DNA of 64,000 nt from CAMLDH01 sp966250375. GTDB lineage: Bacteria; Pseudomonadota; Gammaproteobacteria; Burkholderiales; Burkholderiaceae_D. A program made the position numbers and the translations under genes. How positions within the stretch are numbered: position 1 is the stretch's first letter; every line of letters begins with the position of its first letter. Below the pieces are notes generated by a model. That model searched no databases, was not told the origin of the DNA, and worked only from the letters and a program-made list of their open reading frames with translations. The DNA lies in assembly GCA_966250375.1 (NCBI GenBank), contig CBINHE010000004.1:18294-82293 (forward strand), in the 5' to 3' direction. Shown piece by piece: positions 17,912 through 26,742 of this stretch.

Positions 17912-19294
17912 GTGAGCAGTCTTGAGGTATGGATCACTGTGGCAAAATCTTTCTGCATCACGGCATTGATGTTCTTGGCGGTTTCCTGTGCCAACGGCGG
18001 CGATTCCAGCGCAAAAACCACAAGTGCGGCATTTTCGTCGGCCGCTCCCAGCAATGTCTTGGAAGCGACTCAAACCGTCAGTGTCAGCGTGCCTGCCGAC
18101 ATGCGCGCTTCTCCCTTCAAGGAAGCGCGATTTCTTGTTGTGCCACAAGGTTTTTCGATTGGCGTTTTTGCACGTGTTGCGGCTGCACGTTTTATGGCAG
18201 TCGCACCGAACGGCGATTTACTGGTGTCGACCCCGGACGATGGCAAAGTAACCTTGCTGCGGCCAAATGGCAAGATTGCAGGGCAACGTTACACCTTCGC
18301 ATCCGGTTTGCATAATCCGCACGACATCGTATTTCATACGTTGGGCGACAAGACCTATGTTTATATTGCCGAGTCAAACCAGATTATCCGAGCCGCTTAC
18401 AGCAACGGCCAAACCGAACTTGGTCCACGCCAGATTGTCGTTGCCAACCTGCCCGATGCCTCCACTGCCGAGCTAGGCGGCAATTATGGACATCAACTAA
18501 AAAATATCGCGCTCAATGGCAACAAGCTCTATGTGTCAATCGCATCGAGTTGCAACGCTTGCGCATCCGACACCGTATCCGACCCGATCCGCAGTGCAAT
18601 TTACGAATATGATGCCGATGGCGCCAATCGCCGACTCTACGCACACGGTTTACGTAACGCGGAAGGCGTCCGATTCAAGCCGGGCACCAACGAGCTATGG
18701 GCCGTGGTGAACAATCGGGATAATATCGCCTATCCATTTCACGCCGATTGGGATGGCGACGGCATTGATGACTTTGGCAAGGTCATGCAAAGCTATGTTG
18801 ATGGCCACCCGCCGGAGTTGCTCATCAGGATCAAGGATGGCGGACATTATGGCTGGCCGTTCTGCAATTCCAATCCCGATGCCGAACTGGACAATATGCC
18901 GTATGACCATGACGCGCAACTCAATCCCGATGGCAGCAAACTCGATTGCAGCAAGATCGACCGCGCTACAAAGGGTATTGCAGCCCATTCGGCCCCGCTG
19001 GGAATGAGTTTTTTGCATGAGTCCGGCCTGCCGGAAAAATACCGCAATGCGCTCGTCACTGCGCTGCATGGTTGTTGGAATTGCAGCGCATTGAATGGCC
19101 ACAAAATTGTGCTTTACCCGTTCAGGTCCGATGGTTCGGTCGGCGATCCGGTGGATCTGGTGACAGGCTGGGTTACGAACGCGAATGCAAAACAACGTTG
19201 GGGTCGACCGGTCGCCGTAATTCCTGATGGTAAAAACGGACTTTATATTTCGGATGATTTTTCGGGAACGATTTACCTGTTAACAAGTGGGTAA
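17912..19294 (+). CDS. sorbosone/glucose dehydrogenase-type beta-propeller lipoprotein
   Basis: 460 residues from GTG 17912; a GTG at 17939 behind GAGG would give a tidier signal peptide and may be the true start. The N-terminus has a hydrophobic stretch ending LAVSC, a lipobox. The body is a six-bladed propeller of the GSDH type: APNGDLLVSTPDDGKV, HGLRNAEGVRFKP, DGGHYGWPFC and a final IPDGKNGLYISDDFSGTIY. Such proteins oxidise sugars or aldoses with PQQ in the periplasm. Several cysteines (CNACAS, CWNCSA) suggest disulphides. Substrate is unknown. Confidence 0.8.
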   Translation: MSSLEVWITVAKSFCITALMFLAVSCANGGDSSAKTTSAAFSSAAPSNVLEATQTVSVSVPADMRASPFKEARFLVVPQGFSIGVFARVAAARFMAVAPNGDLLVSTPDDGKVTLLRPNGKIAGQRYTFASGLHNPHDIVFHTLGDKTYVYIAESNQIIRAAYSNGQTELGPRQIVVANLPDASTAELGGNYGHQLKNIALNGNKLYVSIASSCNACASDTVSDPIRSAIYEYDADGANRRLYAHGLRNAEGVRFKPGTNELWAVVNNRDNIAYPFHADWDGDGIDDFGKVMQSYVDGHPPELLIRIKDGGHYGWPFCNSNPDAELDNMPYDHDAQLNPDGSKLDCSKIDRATKGIAAHSAPLGMSFLHESGLPEKYRNALVTALHGCWNCSALNGHKIVLYPFRSDGSVGDPVDLVTGWVTNANAKQRWGRPVAVIPDGKNGLYISDDFSGTIYLLTSG

Positions 19295-19323
19295 TTTCAT
19301 TGCCCTCCATATCGATTCGCCGT

Positions 19324-19357
19324 AAAAAAACGGCGCTTGTTTTCAAGCGCCGTTTTT
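19324..19357. terminator. bidirectional Rho-independent terminator
   Basis: A 13-bp stem AAAACGGCGCTTG / CAAGCGCCGTTTT with loop TTTT, A-run on the left and T-run on the right. It lies between the convergent propeller lipoprotein and scoB genes and would serve both. Confidence 0.85.
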
Positions 19358-19370
19358 AGTGTGTACCCGG

Positions 19371-20027
19371 TTAATGCTGTGCAGTACTTACATCCAGCTC
19401 CGCACCGGTCTTTTCGATCATTTCCTCTTTCGTCACGCCAGGCGCCAACTCAACCAATTTCAATCCGGTGGATGTCACATCAATGACCCCCAAGTCTGAA
19501 ATGATGCGATTGACGACGCCTACGCCGGTCAGCGGCAGATCACATTTTTTCAAAATCTTGTGCGATGTCGAACCATCTTTGGCCTTGGCGACGTGCTCCA
19601 TCAACACTACGACCCGACCGACACCGGCAACCAAATCCATCGCGCCGCCCATGCCTTTTACCATTTTTCCTGGAATCATCCAATTGGCCAGATCGCCCTT
19701 TTCTGATACTTGCATCGCGCCCAGAATGGCGATATTGATTTTGCCGCCGCGGATCATTGCAAACGAATCTGCCGAGCTGAAAAACGATGAACCAGGTAAG
19801 GATGTCACCGTTTGCTTACCTGCATTGATCAAATCGGGATCGATTTCATCTTCAGTCGGGAACGGGCCGATACCGAGCAAACCGTTTTCCGATTGCAGCC
19901 ATACTTCCATATCCTGCGGCACATAATTGGCAACCAAGGTCGGCAAACCGATACCCAAGTTTACATAAAAGCCATCCTGCAGTTCTTTTGCCGCACGCGC
20001 GGCCATTTCGTCACGAGTCCATGCCAT
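19371..20027 (-). CDS. scoB: 3-oxoacid CoA-transferase subunit B
   Basis: 218 residues. The catalytic glutamate of the family lies in the motif SENGLLGIGPFP. Also seen are NLGIGLPTLVANYVP near the start and MKGMGGAMDLVAGVGRVVV-like glycine-rich stretches. With ScoA it moves CoA from succinyl-CoA to acetoacetate (ketone-body use). It follows scoA by 14 bases. Confidence 0.94.
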   Translation of the reverse strand: MAWTRDEMAARAAKELQDGFYVNLGIGLPTLVANYVPQDMEVWLQSENGLLGIGPFPTEDEIDPDLINAGKQTVTSLPGSSFFSSADSFAMIRGGKINIAILGAMQVSEKGDLANWMIPGKMVKGMGGAMDLVAGVGRVVVLMEHVAKAKDGSTSHKILKKCDLPLTGVGVVNRIISDLGVIDVTSTGLKLVELAPGVTKEEMIEKTGAELDVSTAQH

Positions 20028-20041
20028 GTTAATTCTCCGCT

Positions 20042-20740
20042 TTACTTTGCACGAGTCGTGCGTTGTTCGATGCGTTTTTCCGGGTTCGCGTTGACTACGA
20101 TACGGTGCACGAAAATGCTCGGTGTATGCACTGCGTCCGGATCAATTTCGCCGACTTCGACCAGCTTTTCGACTTCGACGATCGTGATCTTGCCCGCCAT
20201 CGCGACATTCGGATTGAAGTTGCGAGCCGTCTTGCGATACACCAAGTTCCCCGCTTTGTCGGCCATATATGCCTTGACCAGCGCTACATCAGCCACCAAC
20301 GAGCGCTCCATTACATATTGGTGACCATTGAATTCGCGTACTTCCTTGCCGTCGGCCACAATGGTGCCGACACCGGTCTTGGTGAAGAATGCCGGAATGC
20401 CGGCGCCGCCTGCACGCAGCTTTTCTGCCAACGTGCCTTGCGGCGTGAATTCGAGTTCAAGTTCGCCTGCGAGGTACTGCCGCTCGAACTCCTTGTTTTC
20501 ACCGACATACGATGAAATCATTTTCTTGATCTGGCGTGTCGTCAGCAACTGGCCTAAGCCGAAACCATCGACGCCGGCGTTGTTCGAGATTGCAGTCAGA
20601 TTTTTAACGCCCGAGTCGCGAAGTGCCGCTATCAACGCCTCGGGGATACCGCACAAACCAAAACCGCCGACAGCAATCGTCTGCCCGTCCTTGACGATAC
20701 CTGCCAGGGCGGTGGCGGCATCCGGATAAACTTTCTTCAT
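20042..20740 (-). CDS. scoA: 3-oxoacid CoA-transferase subunit A
   Basis: 232 residues from the ATG at 20740 with AAAGGATGGT just upstream; the frame extends further but without conservation. It starts MKKVYPDAATALAGIVKDGQ and has the glycine-rich CoA-binding GGFGLCGIPEALI and AGGAGIPAFFTKTGVGT. Partner of ScoB. The regulator gene with PAS and LuxR domains is divergent 143 bases away. Confidence 0.94.
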   Translation of the reverse strand: MKKVYPDAATALAGIVKDGQTIAVGGFGLCGIPEALIAALRDSGVKNLTAISNNAGVDGFGLGQLLTTRQIKKMISSYVGENKEFERQYLAGELELEFTPQGTLAEKLRAGGAGIPAFFTKTGVGTIVADGKEVREFNGHQYVMERSLVADVALVKAYMADKAGNLVYRKTARNFNPNVAMAGKITIVEVEKLVEVGEIDPDAVHTPSIFVHRIVVNANPEKRIEQRTTRAK

Positions 20741-20769
20741 ACCATCCTTTCTCTTTGTGTAAAGTAAAT

Positions 20770-20850
20770 CTTGTACAAGTACGGATGTTTTACCGTGTCT
20801 GTCAGCATATGCTGGAGCGTAGAGCGGCACAATACCGTAGAAATACGGAT
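20770..20850. promoter_or_regulatory. palindromes in the scoA/luxR-type regulator spacer
   Basis: The spacer between the divergent genes holds three short symmetric elements: CTTGTACAAG (20770-20779), ACGGATGTTTTACCGT (20781-20796) and CAGCATATGCTG (20803-20814). A fourth, CCGTAGAAATACGG, follows near 20836. Such clustering is typical of operators, and the adjacent LuxR-type protein is the natural candidate to bind. This is inference from position. Confidence 0.4.
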
Positions 20851-20883
20851 CTTATTTCATAATAAATATGGAGACCTACGCGC

Positions 20884-21444
20884 ATGATCGAATCTCAAGT
20901 TATCGACTACGAGAGCATATTTCAACATGCTCCAGTCGGTATGTGTATTTCGCAATATCGCATTATTCACGCCTGCAATGATACGCTCGCTCGCATGTTT
21001 GGTTATGAACGTGAAGCCTTGGTTGGCCAGTCCTTTCTTGTACTATATCCAAGTCCAGATGAATTTGAGCGGACCGGGGCGCGTATTGTTCCAATCATGA
21101 ATGCGAAGGGATGGTATTCCGACGAGCGCATCATGAGGCGCGCCGACAAAGAACTATTTTGGTGTCACGTGAGCGGCCGCACTCTGGTGCATAGTGACCC
21201 GCATGCGGCAGGTATCTGGACTTTCGAAGATTTAAGTGAAAAACGTCCCGTGACTGCGGAACTTACGCCACGCGAGCGTGAAATTGCTGCATTGCTGGTC
21301 GAAGGAAAAACAAGTAAATTAATCGCACGTCAAATTGGATTGAGTCCGCGTACGGTAGAGATGCACCGGGCCAAATTGATGCGTAAATTTTCTGCCGCAA
21401 CTTCCAGCGAACTGGTGCACAGGCTTCTGCGCGTAACGACTTAG
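20884..21444 (+). CDS. PAS domain-containing LuxR family regulator
   Basis: 186 residues. A PAS domain spans about 8-120 (FQHAPVGMCISQYRIIHACNDTLARMFGY, then GQSFLVLYPS). A LuxR/FixJ helix-turn-helix spans about 125-180 (LTPREREIAALLVEGKTSKLIARQIGLSPRTVEMHRAKLM). There is no receiver domain, so signal input would be through PAS. It is divergent from scoAB and may control it. Confidence 0.9.
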   Translation: MIESQVIDYESIFQHAPVGMCISQYRIIHACNDTLARMFGYEREALVGQSFLVLYPSPDEFERTGARIVPIMNAKGWYSDERIMRRADKELFWCHVSGRTLVHSDPHAAGIWTFEDLSEKRPVTAELTPREREIAALLVEGKTSKLIARQIGLSPRTVEMHRAKLMRKFSAATSSELVHRLLRVTT

Positions 21445-21524
21445 CGTATGAGGCGAACCACGTTCTTCCTAAGCTGACACATCCACCAATCTGGCACGCA
21501 CGGCATCCGACATGAGTGACGATC

Positions 21525-22301
21525 TTATTGCAAGTTCATTCCATCATCGGCAGTCACGATTGCCCCGTTAATGAAATGCGACTCTTCCGCCGCGAGCAAT
21601 AACAGCAGACCATCCAGATCTTCCGGCTTGCCAACCCGTTTACGCGGCAGCATATTGATCAGTTGCTGCCCTTGTTCGGTATTGAAATGCTCCGCATTGA
21701 TTTCAGTGCTGATATATCCAGGACAAATTGCATTGACATTAATCCCGTATTTTCCCCATTCGACTGCCATCGATTTGGTCATATGCACCACAGCTGCCTT
21801 GCTCATGCAGAAAATGCCGATTTGCGGCAGCACGCGCAAGCCGGCAACCGATGCAATATTGATGATGCGATGCTGTTTTTTTGGATCGCCTTTGACACGT
21901 GCGATCATGCGCTTGGCCACTTCCTGAGCAACAAAAAATGCACCGCGCTGGTTGGTATCCATTACGTACGCATAGTCCTCCGGCGTCACATCGACTAGAC
22001 GCTGCGTCGTCGATACGCTGGAATTATTCACCAGGATATCAATTGGTCCCGCTTCGGTTTCCGCATGGGCCACTGCAGATTTGATGCTGGCGTAGTCGGT
22101 AACATCCAATGCCACCACATGCGCAGCGCCGCCATCGGCCTCGATCTCGGCGCGCAGCTCCTTGAGGGGCTCTGTACGGCGCGACGCCAGCACTACTTGC
22201 GCGCCAGCTTGTGCCAGCACTTTGGCAAAACGTGCTCCCAAACCGCTTGATGCACCAGTTACCAGAGCGATTTTTCCTTCGAAATTGACTTCGATGCCCA
22301 C
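21525..22301 (-). CDS. SDR family protein with Phe at the catalytic Tyr position
   Basis: 258 residues with the Rossmann cofactor motif TGASSGLGARFA and ILVNNSSVS in place of NNAG. The catalytic Ser is present in NIASVAGL. The YxxxK motif reads FCMSK, so the Lys is kept and the Tyr is Phe (codon TTC). The C-terminus HFINGAIVTADDG is standard. Loss of the Tyr hydroxyl normally abolishes or strongly reduces dehydrogenase activity. It may be a non-catalytic or altered member. It is divergent from the ETF-QO gene. Confidence 0.85.
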   Translation of the reverse strand: MGIEVNFEGKIALVTGASSGLGARFAKVLAQAGAQVVLASRRTEPLKELRAEIEADGGAAHVVALDVTDYASIKSAVAHAETEAGPIDILVNNSSVSTTQRLVDVTPEDYAYVMDTNQRGAFFVAQEVAKRMIARVKGDPKKQHRIINIASVAGLRVLPQIGIFCMSKAAVVHMTKSMAVEWGKYGINVNAICPGYISTEINAEHFNTEQGQQLINMLPRKRVGKPEDLDGLLLLLAAEESHFINGAIVTADDGMNLQ

Positions 22302-22522
22302 AATATTCTCCTAGTTATTGTCTTGCCATTGAAGATTTAACCGTGTCAGAACCGTTATCATTGCATGAAAGCGACCTGATTAGAGCGCTGCATCTAGCAT
22401 TCTTCCGCAAAATCTCAGACAATTAGCACACTCGTTCGATAATTGATTTAGTTATTGCGGAACACAGGTAAGTGCAGTCTAGACACCGCACTACTGTGCC
22501 CTCAACAAATTTTTGGTGACCC

Positions 22523-24193
22523 ATGACGCAAAGCATCCTTGAACAATACGGCCCGCGCGAAGCAATGGAATACGACGTTGTCGTCGTCGGCGGTGGCCCG
22601 GCGGGCCTGTCGGCAGCCATTCGGCTGAAACAACTGGCAGCGGAGAAAGGCAAGGACGTGTCTGTCTGCGTGCTGGAGAAAGGAGGCGAACTGGGTGCAC
22701 ACATCCTGTCCGGTGCCGTAATGGATCCGCAAGCGATCACTGAACTGTTCCCGAACTGGAAAGAATTGGGTGCACCGCTCCATACCAAAGTCAGCGAAGA
22801 CCGATTCCTATTCCTGACCGAAACCAAAGCCTTTAGGACACCGAACTGGATACTGCCTGACTGCTTCCAGAACCACGACAATTACGTGATCTCGCTCGCC
22901 AATGTCGTGCGCTGGCTGGGCCAGCAAGCTGAGGCGCTGGGCGTCGAGATATTCCCAGGATTTCCCGCTGCCGAAATCTTGTACAACAACAATGGATCCG
23001 TCAAGGGTGTTGCTACCGGCAACATGGGTATCGATCATCGTGGCCAGCCGACAGCGGCATTCCAGCTCGGCATGGAATTGCATGCGAAATACACGCTGTT
23101 CGCTGAAGGCTCGCGCGGCCATCTGGGCAAGCAGTTGATGGCCAAATTTGATCTCAACAAGGGCAAAGACCCGCAAAGCTATGCGATCGGCATTAAAGAA
23201 TTATGGGAAATCGATCCGAAGCTGCATCAGCCTGGCCTAGTCGTCCACACAGCCGGCTGGCCATTGAGAAACAACACCTATGGCGGGTCATTCCTGTATC
23301 ACCTTGAAAATAACCAAGTGGCAGTCGGCTACGTGGTGGGCCTCGCGTACGAAAATCCGTACCTGTCGCCATATGAAGAGTTCCAACGCTATAAAACACA
23401 CCCGGAAATTCGCAAGTTCTTTGAAGGCGGCAAGCGCATTTCCTACGGTGCACGCGCGATCACGGCGGGCGGGCTGCAATGCCTGCCAAAGTTAACTTTC
23501 CCGGGCGGCGCGCTTATTGGTTGCGACGCCGGTTTCTTGAACATGAGCCGCATCAAAGGAAGTCATGCTGCAATCAAGACTGGCATGCTGGTAGCCAATG
23601 CTGCATTTGATGCGCTGGGCGCCAATCGGCAATGCGACGAACTGATTGCATATTCACAAGCTTTCGAACAATCCTGGCTCCATGAGGAATTGAAAATTGC
23701 GCGAAACGTCAAGCCATGGCTCAGCAAAGGCTTGTACACCGGCACACTAATGGTCGGCATTGACCAGCTCGTATTACGCGGCAGAGCGCCATGGACGCTG
23801 CATCATCACCACGCCGATCACGAATGCCTGAAACCGGCAGCCAACTGCAAGCCGATCGTGTATCCGAAGCCGGATGGCAAACTCACATTCGATCGCTTGT
23901 CGTCGGTCTTTATCTCCAATACCAATCATGCGGAAGATCAGCCGGTACATTTAACGCTAAAAGACCCAAATGTGCCGGTCACTATTAACCTCGCGAAATT
24001 TGCCGGTCCCGAATCACGCTATTGCCCGGCGGGGGTGTATGAATTCGTGAAAACGGATAGCGGTGACGAACGACTGCAAATCAATGCGCAGAACTGCGTG
24101 CATTGCAAAACCTGCGACATCAAGGACCCAACACAGAATATCGTGTGGGTCACGCCGGAAGGCGGCGGCGGACCGAATTATCCGAATATGTAG
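22523..24193 (+). CDS. electron transfer flavoprotein-ubiquinone oxidoreductase
   Basis: 556 residues, usual length. N-terminal FAD motif DVVVVGGGPAGLSAAIRLKQL. The C-terminal 4Fe-4S site uses the Cys in RYCPAGVYE and the cluster NCVHCKTCDIKDP. The protein sits on the inner face of the membrane and passes electrons from ETF (fatty-acid and amino-acid oxidation) to ubiquinone. The ETF subunits are not in the window. A strong terminator follows. Confidence 0.96.
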   Translation: MTQSILEQYGPREAMEYDVVVVGGGPAGLSAAIRLKQLAAEKGKDVSVCVLEKGGELGAHILSGAVMDPQAITELFPNWKELGAPLHTKVSEDRFLFLTETKAFRTPNWILPDCFQNHDNYVISLANVVRWLGQQAEALGVEIFPGFPAAEILYNNNGSVKGVATGNMGIDHRGQPTAAFQLGMELHAKYTLFAEGSRGHLGKQLMAKFDLNKGKDPQSYAIGIKELWEIDPKLHQPGLVVHTAGWPLRNNTYGGSFLYHLENNQVAVGYVVGLAYENPYLSPYEEFQRYKTHPEIRKFFEGGKRISYGARAITAGGLQCLPKLTFPGGALIGCDAGFLNMSRIKGSHAAIKTGMLVANAAFDALGANRQCDELIAYSQAFEQSWLHEELKIARNVKPWLSKGLYTGTLMVGIDQLVLRGRAPWTLHHHHADHECLKPAANCKPIVYPKPDGKLTFDRLSSVFISNTNHAEDQPVHLTLKDPNVPVTINLAKFAGPESRYCPAGVYEFVKTDSGDERLQINAQNCVHCKTCDIKDPTQNIVWVTPEGGGGPNYPNM

Positions 24194-24201
24194 TAGAAAA
24201 C

Positions 24202-24226
24202 AAAAAAGCCGCGATGCGGCTTTTTT
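24202..24226. terminator. bidirectional Rho-independent terminator
   Basis: AAAAAAGCCGC, loop GAT, GCGGCTTTTTT: a perfect stem between the convergent ETF-QO and NUDIX genes. Confidence 0.9.
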
Positions 24227-24253
24227 GTTGCTCGATCGGTGAGGCCAGTGGCG

Positions 24254-24808
24254 TTACAGCGCCCACTGACCAGCGATGATTTTTTCAAGCCAAAACGTGC
24301 CGATTACGGTCTTCACGTCTGTAATTTTTCCTTCACGTATCCATGTCAGCATATCGGTGACAGGCGCTTTAAACGTCTCCAAAAATTCACCATCATCCAG
24401 TTTGCTTTCTCCAGCGACAAGCCCACGCGCAAGGAAAATATCAAGGTGTTCATCCGAATACGCAATTGCGTTATGGATTGTGCACACGAATTTCCAATCC
24501 ATCGCGGTATAGCCGGTTTCCTCTTGCAACTCCCGTTTCGCACACGCCAGAGGATCTTCATTCGAATCGATTTTCCCGGCCGGAAATTCAATGAATATTT
24601 GATGCAGCGGATAACGGAATTGGCGCTCTAACAATACTGAACCATCGTCGAACAGCGGCAGAATAACGACTGCGCCAGGATGCTTGATATATTCGCGCGC
24701 CGTAGTCTTGCCATCTGGCAGACGCACAGTATCGCGTTGCACTTTGAGGAAGTGGCCGTCGTAAGCGAGTGCGCTGTCGACTTGCGATTCTTTCAGGTGC
24801 TGATCCAT
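24254..24808 (-). CDS. NUDIX hydrolase, ADP-ribose pyrophosphatase type
   Basis: 184 residues from the ATG at 24808 (MDQHLKESQVD); the 19-residue upstream extension is not conserved. The NUDIX box is GKIDSNEDPLACAKRELQEETGY, shown here only by its key residues G, E, RE, EE and G. Preceding REYIKHPGAVVILPL and QFRYPLHQIFIEFP are typical of NudF-like ADP-ribose pyrophosphatases. It closes the nuo-DUF2818 run. Confidence 0.9.
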   Translation of the reverse strand: MDQHLKESQVDSALAYDGHFLKVQRDTVRLPDGKTTAREYIKHPGAVVILPLFDDGSVLLERQFRYPLHQIFIEFPAGKIDSNEDPLACAKRELQEETGYTAMDWKFVCTIHNAIAYSDEHLDIFLARGLVAGESKLDDGEFLETFKAPVTDMLTWIREGKITDVKTVIGTFWLEKIIAGQWAL

Positions 24809-24877
24809 GTTGGATATCCGGGGAAAATGTGGAAACGCAAAGTATAACGACGCTTCAAATTGCAAGTTTGAATCAAA

Positions 24878-25183
24878 TCAACCGTGCCGTTTGCGCAGAT
24901 AGCGGAACACGAAGCCCGGATAGGCCAATACGATGAACAAACACCCGGTCACCGCATAGAACTCCCATCGCTGAACAAACGCATTGCCAATGCGCGATTC
25001 AAGCAGATAAGCGATGGTGCCGACGAGCGCGTAAAGAATCGCCATTTCGATCAAACGCAGCCAGAACGGTTTGACCGCGATGCCGAGGGGAATAATGGAG
25101 AATAAACGCTCGTTAAGAAACGGCAGGTTGGCGGCCACGACCGCCAACAGAATCACGAACAAGCTTGAGAAGGAGACATCCAC
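24878..25183 (-). CDS. DUF2818 family membrane protein
   Basis: 101 residues with three predicted membrane helices (about 7-24, 42-62 and 75-93) and the family pattern LPFLNERLF. It is regularly found directly after nuoN in betaproteobacteria, here 25 bases away, which suggests a role tied to complex I. No function is established. Confidence 0.85.
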   Translation of the reverse strand: MDVSFSSLFVILLAVVAANLPFLNERLFSIIPLGIAVKPFWLRLIEMAILYALVGTIAYLLESRIGNAFVQRWEFYAVTGCLFIVLAYPGFVFRYLRKRHG

Positions 25184-25208
25184 TAGGAGAGATATTAAGT
25201 AATGCGCG

Positions 25209-26693
25209 TCAGGACGCGAGCGTCTTGACGATAGCAGTCGCGCAAGCCGCCATCAAAGGACCAGGCATCAAACCGAGCGCCAACACCGCCACGCCATTGA
25301 TGCTCAATGCGACACGCATATCCTTGTTGATGACGATGACCGAATTATCAACCGGCTCATCGAAATACATCAGCTTGACTACACGCAAATAATAGAACGC
25401 ACCGATCAGCGACAACAATACCGCTACCACTGCCAGCCATACCTGCCCGGCTCCCAACACCGCTTGCAACACAGCCAGCTTCGCGTAAAAACCCATCACC
25501 GGCGGAATGCCGGCCAGCGAAAACATCAACAGCAGCATTACCAAGGCAAACCATGGACTGCGCTGATTCAAGCCTTTGAAATCATCCAGATTTTCCGCTT
25601 CAAAGCCCGCACGCGCCAGCAACAGGATCACGCCGAAGGTACCAAGGGTCGTCAATACATAGGTAATTGAGTAGAACATCGCGGAACTGTACGCGTTGGC
25701 TGCAGCAAATACATTGCCATTGACGACACCCGACAACAGCCCGAGCAAAACAAAGCCCATTTGCGAAATCGTCGAGTACGCCAGCATGCGTTTCAGGTTG
25801 GTTTGCGCAATCGCCGTAACATTACCAATAACCATCGACAATACCGCGAGCACCATCAGCATCTGCTGCCAATCCACTGCAAGTGGCAACAATCCTTCTA
25901 CCAGCAAGCGGATACAGATGGCAAATGCAGCGAGTTTCGGTGCCCCCCCCAATAGCAGCGTCACTGCAGTCGGTGCACCCTGATAAACATCAGGCACCCA
26001 CATATGGAACGGCACCACGCCGAGTTTAAACGCCAACCCTGAAACCAAGAACACCACACCGAATACCAGCACGGTCTTGTTCACGGTACCCGATGCTGCT
26101 GCCTTGGCCACTTCGGTCAAGTCGAGCGAACCGGTCGCGCCGTACAGCATCGACATGCCATACAACAGGAAACCGGAAGCAAGTGCGCCAAGGATGAAGT
26201 ACTTCATCGCTGCCTCTGTCGACACAGCGTGATTGCGGCGCAGCGCAACCAGTGCGTACAGCGACAACGACATCAATTCCAATCCGAGGTAAATGATCAG
26301 GAAGTTGTTTCCCGAAATCATCACCATCTGGCCGAGCAACGCAAATAACGCGAGTACGTAAAACTCCCCGCCCAGGTAACCGCTGAGCATACCTCGATCG
26401 GACGCGTACTGACGAGAATAAATCAAGGTCAGACCAACGGCAATATACGAAAACACCTTCAACAAGCTCGACATCGGATCGGAGACGAACATGTTATGAA
26501 ACGTATAGGTCGTCAAACCGCCATTGACGTCAGCCAGACTGAGCACCGTACAAATCGCCAGCGTCGCCATGGTCAACATGTAGGTGACGTGGCGCTTTGC
26601 GTCGGACACAAACAAGTCGATCAACAGGATTGCGGAGGCAGCAATCAACAGAAAAATTTCAGGGTAAACCGGAAGCAGATTCATGTTATTCAT
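25209..26693 (-). CDS. nuoN: NADH-quinone oxidoreductase subunit N
   Basis: 494 residues with about 14 membrane helices, an antiporter-like proton-pumping subunit of complex I. Conserved lysines are visible in FKLGVVPFHMWVPDVYQGAPT and in QTNLKRMLAYSTISQMGF. A second ATG nine bases downstream is an equally good start. Last nuo gene. Confidence 0.96.
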   Translation of the reverse strand: MNNMNLLPVYPEIFLLIAASAILLIDLFVSDAKRHVTYMLTMATLAICTVLSLADVNGGLTTYTFHNMFVSDPMSSLLKVFSYIAVGLTLIYSRQYASDRGMLSGYLGGEFYVLALFALLGQMVMISGNNFLIIYLGLELMSLSLYALVALRRNHAVSTEAAMKYFILGALASGFLLYGMSMLYGATGSLDLTEVAKAAASGTVNKTVLVFGVVFLVSGLAFKLGVVPFHMWVPDVYQGAPTAVTLLLGGAPKLAAFAICIRLLVEGLLPLAVDWQQMLMVLAVLSMVIGNVTAIAQTNLKRMLAYSTISQMGFVLLGLLSGVVNGNVFAAANAYSSAMFYSITYVLTTLGTFGVILLLARAGFEAENLDDFKGLNQRSPWFALVMLLLMFSLAGIPPVMGFYAKLAVLQAVLGAGQVWLAVVAVLLSLIGAFYYLRVVKLMYFDEPVDNSVIVINKDMRVALSINGVAVLALGLMPGPLMAACATAIVKTLAS

Positions 26694-26742
26694 TTCAACA
26701 CTAGACCAAATATGTTCATGTGTGCGTTCACAATCGCTTTCA

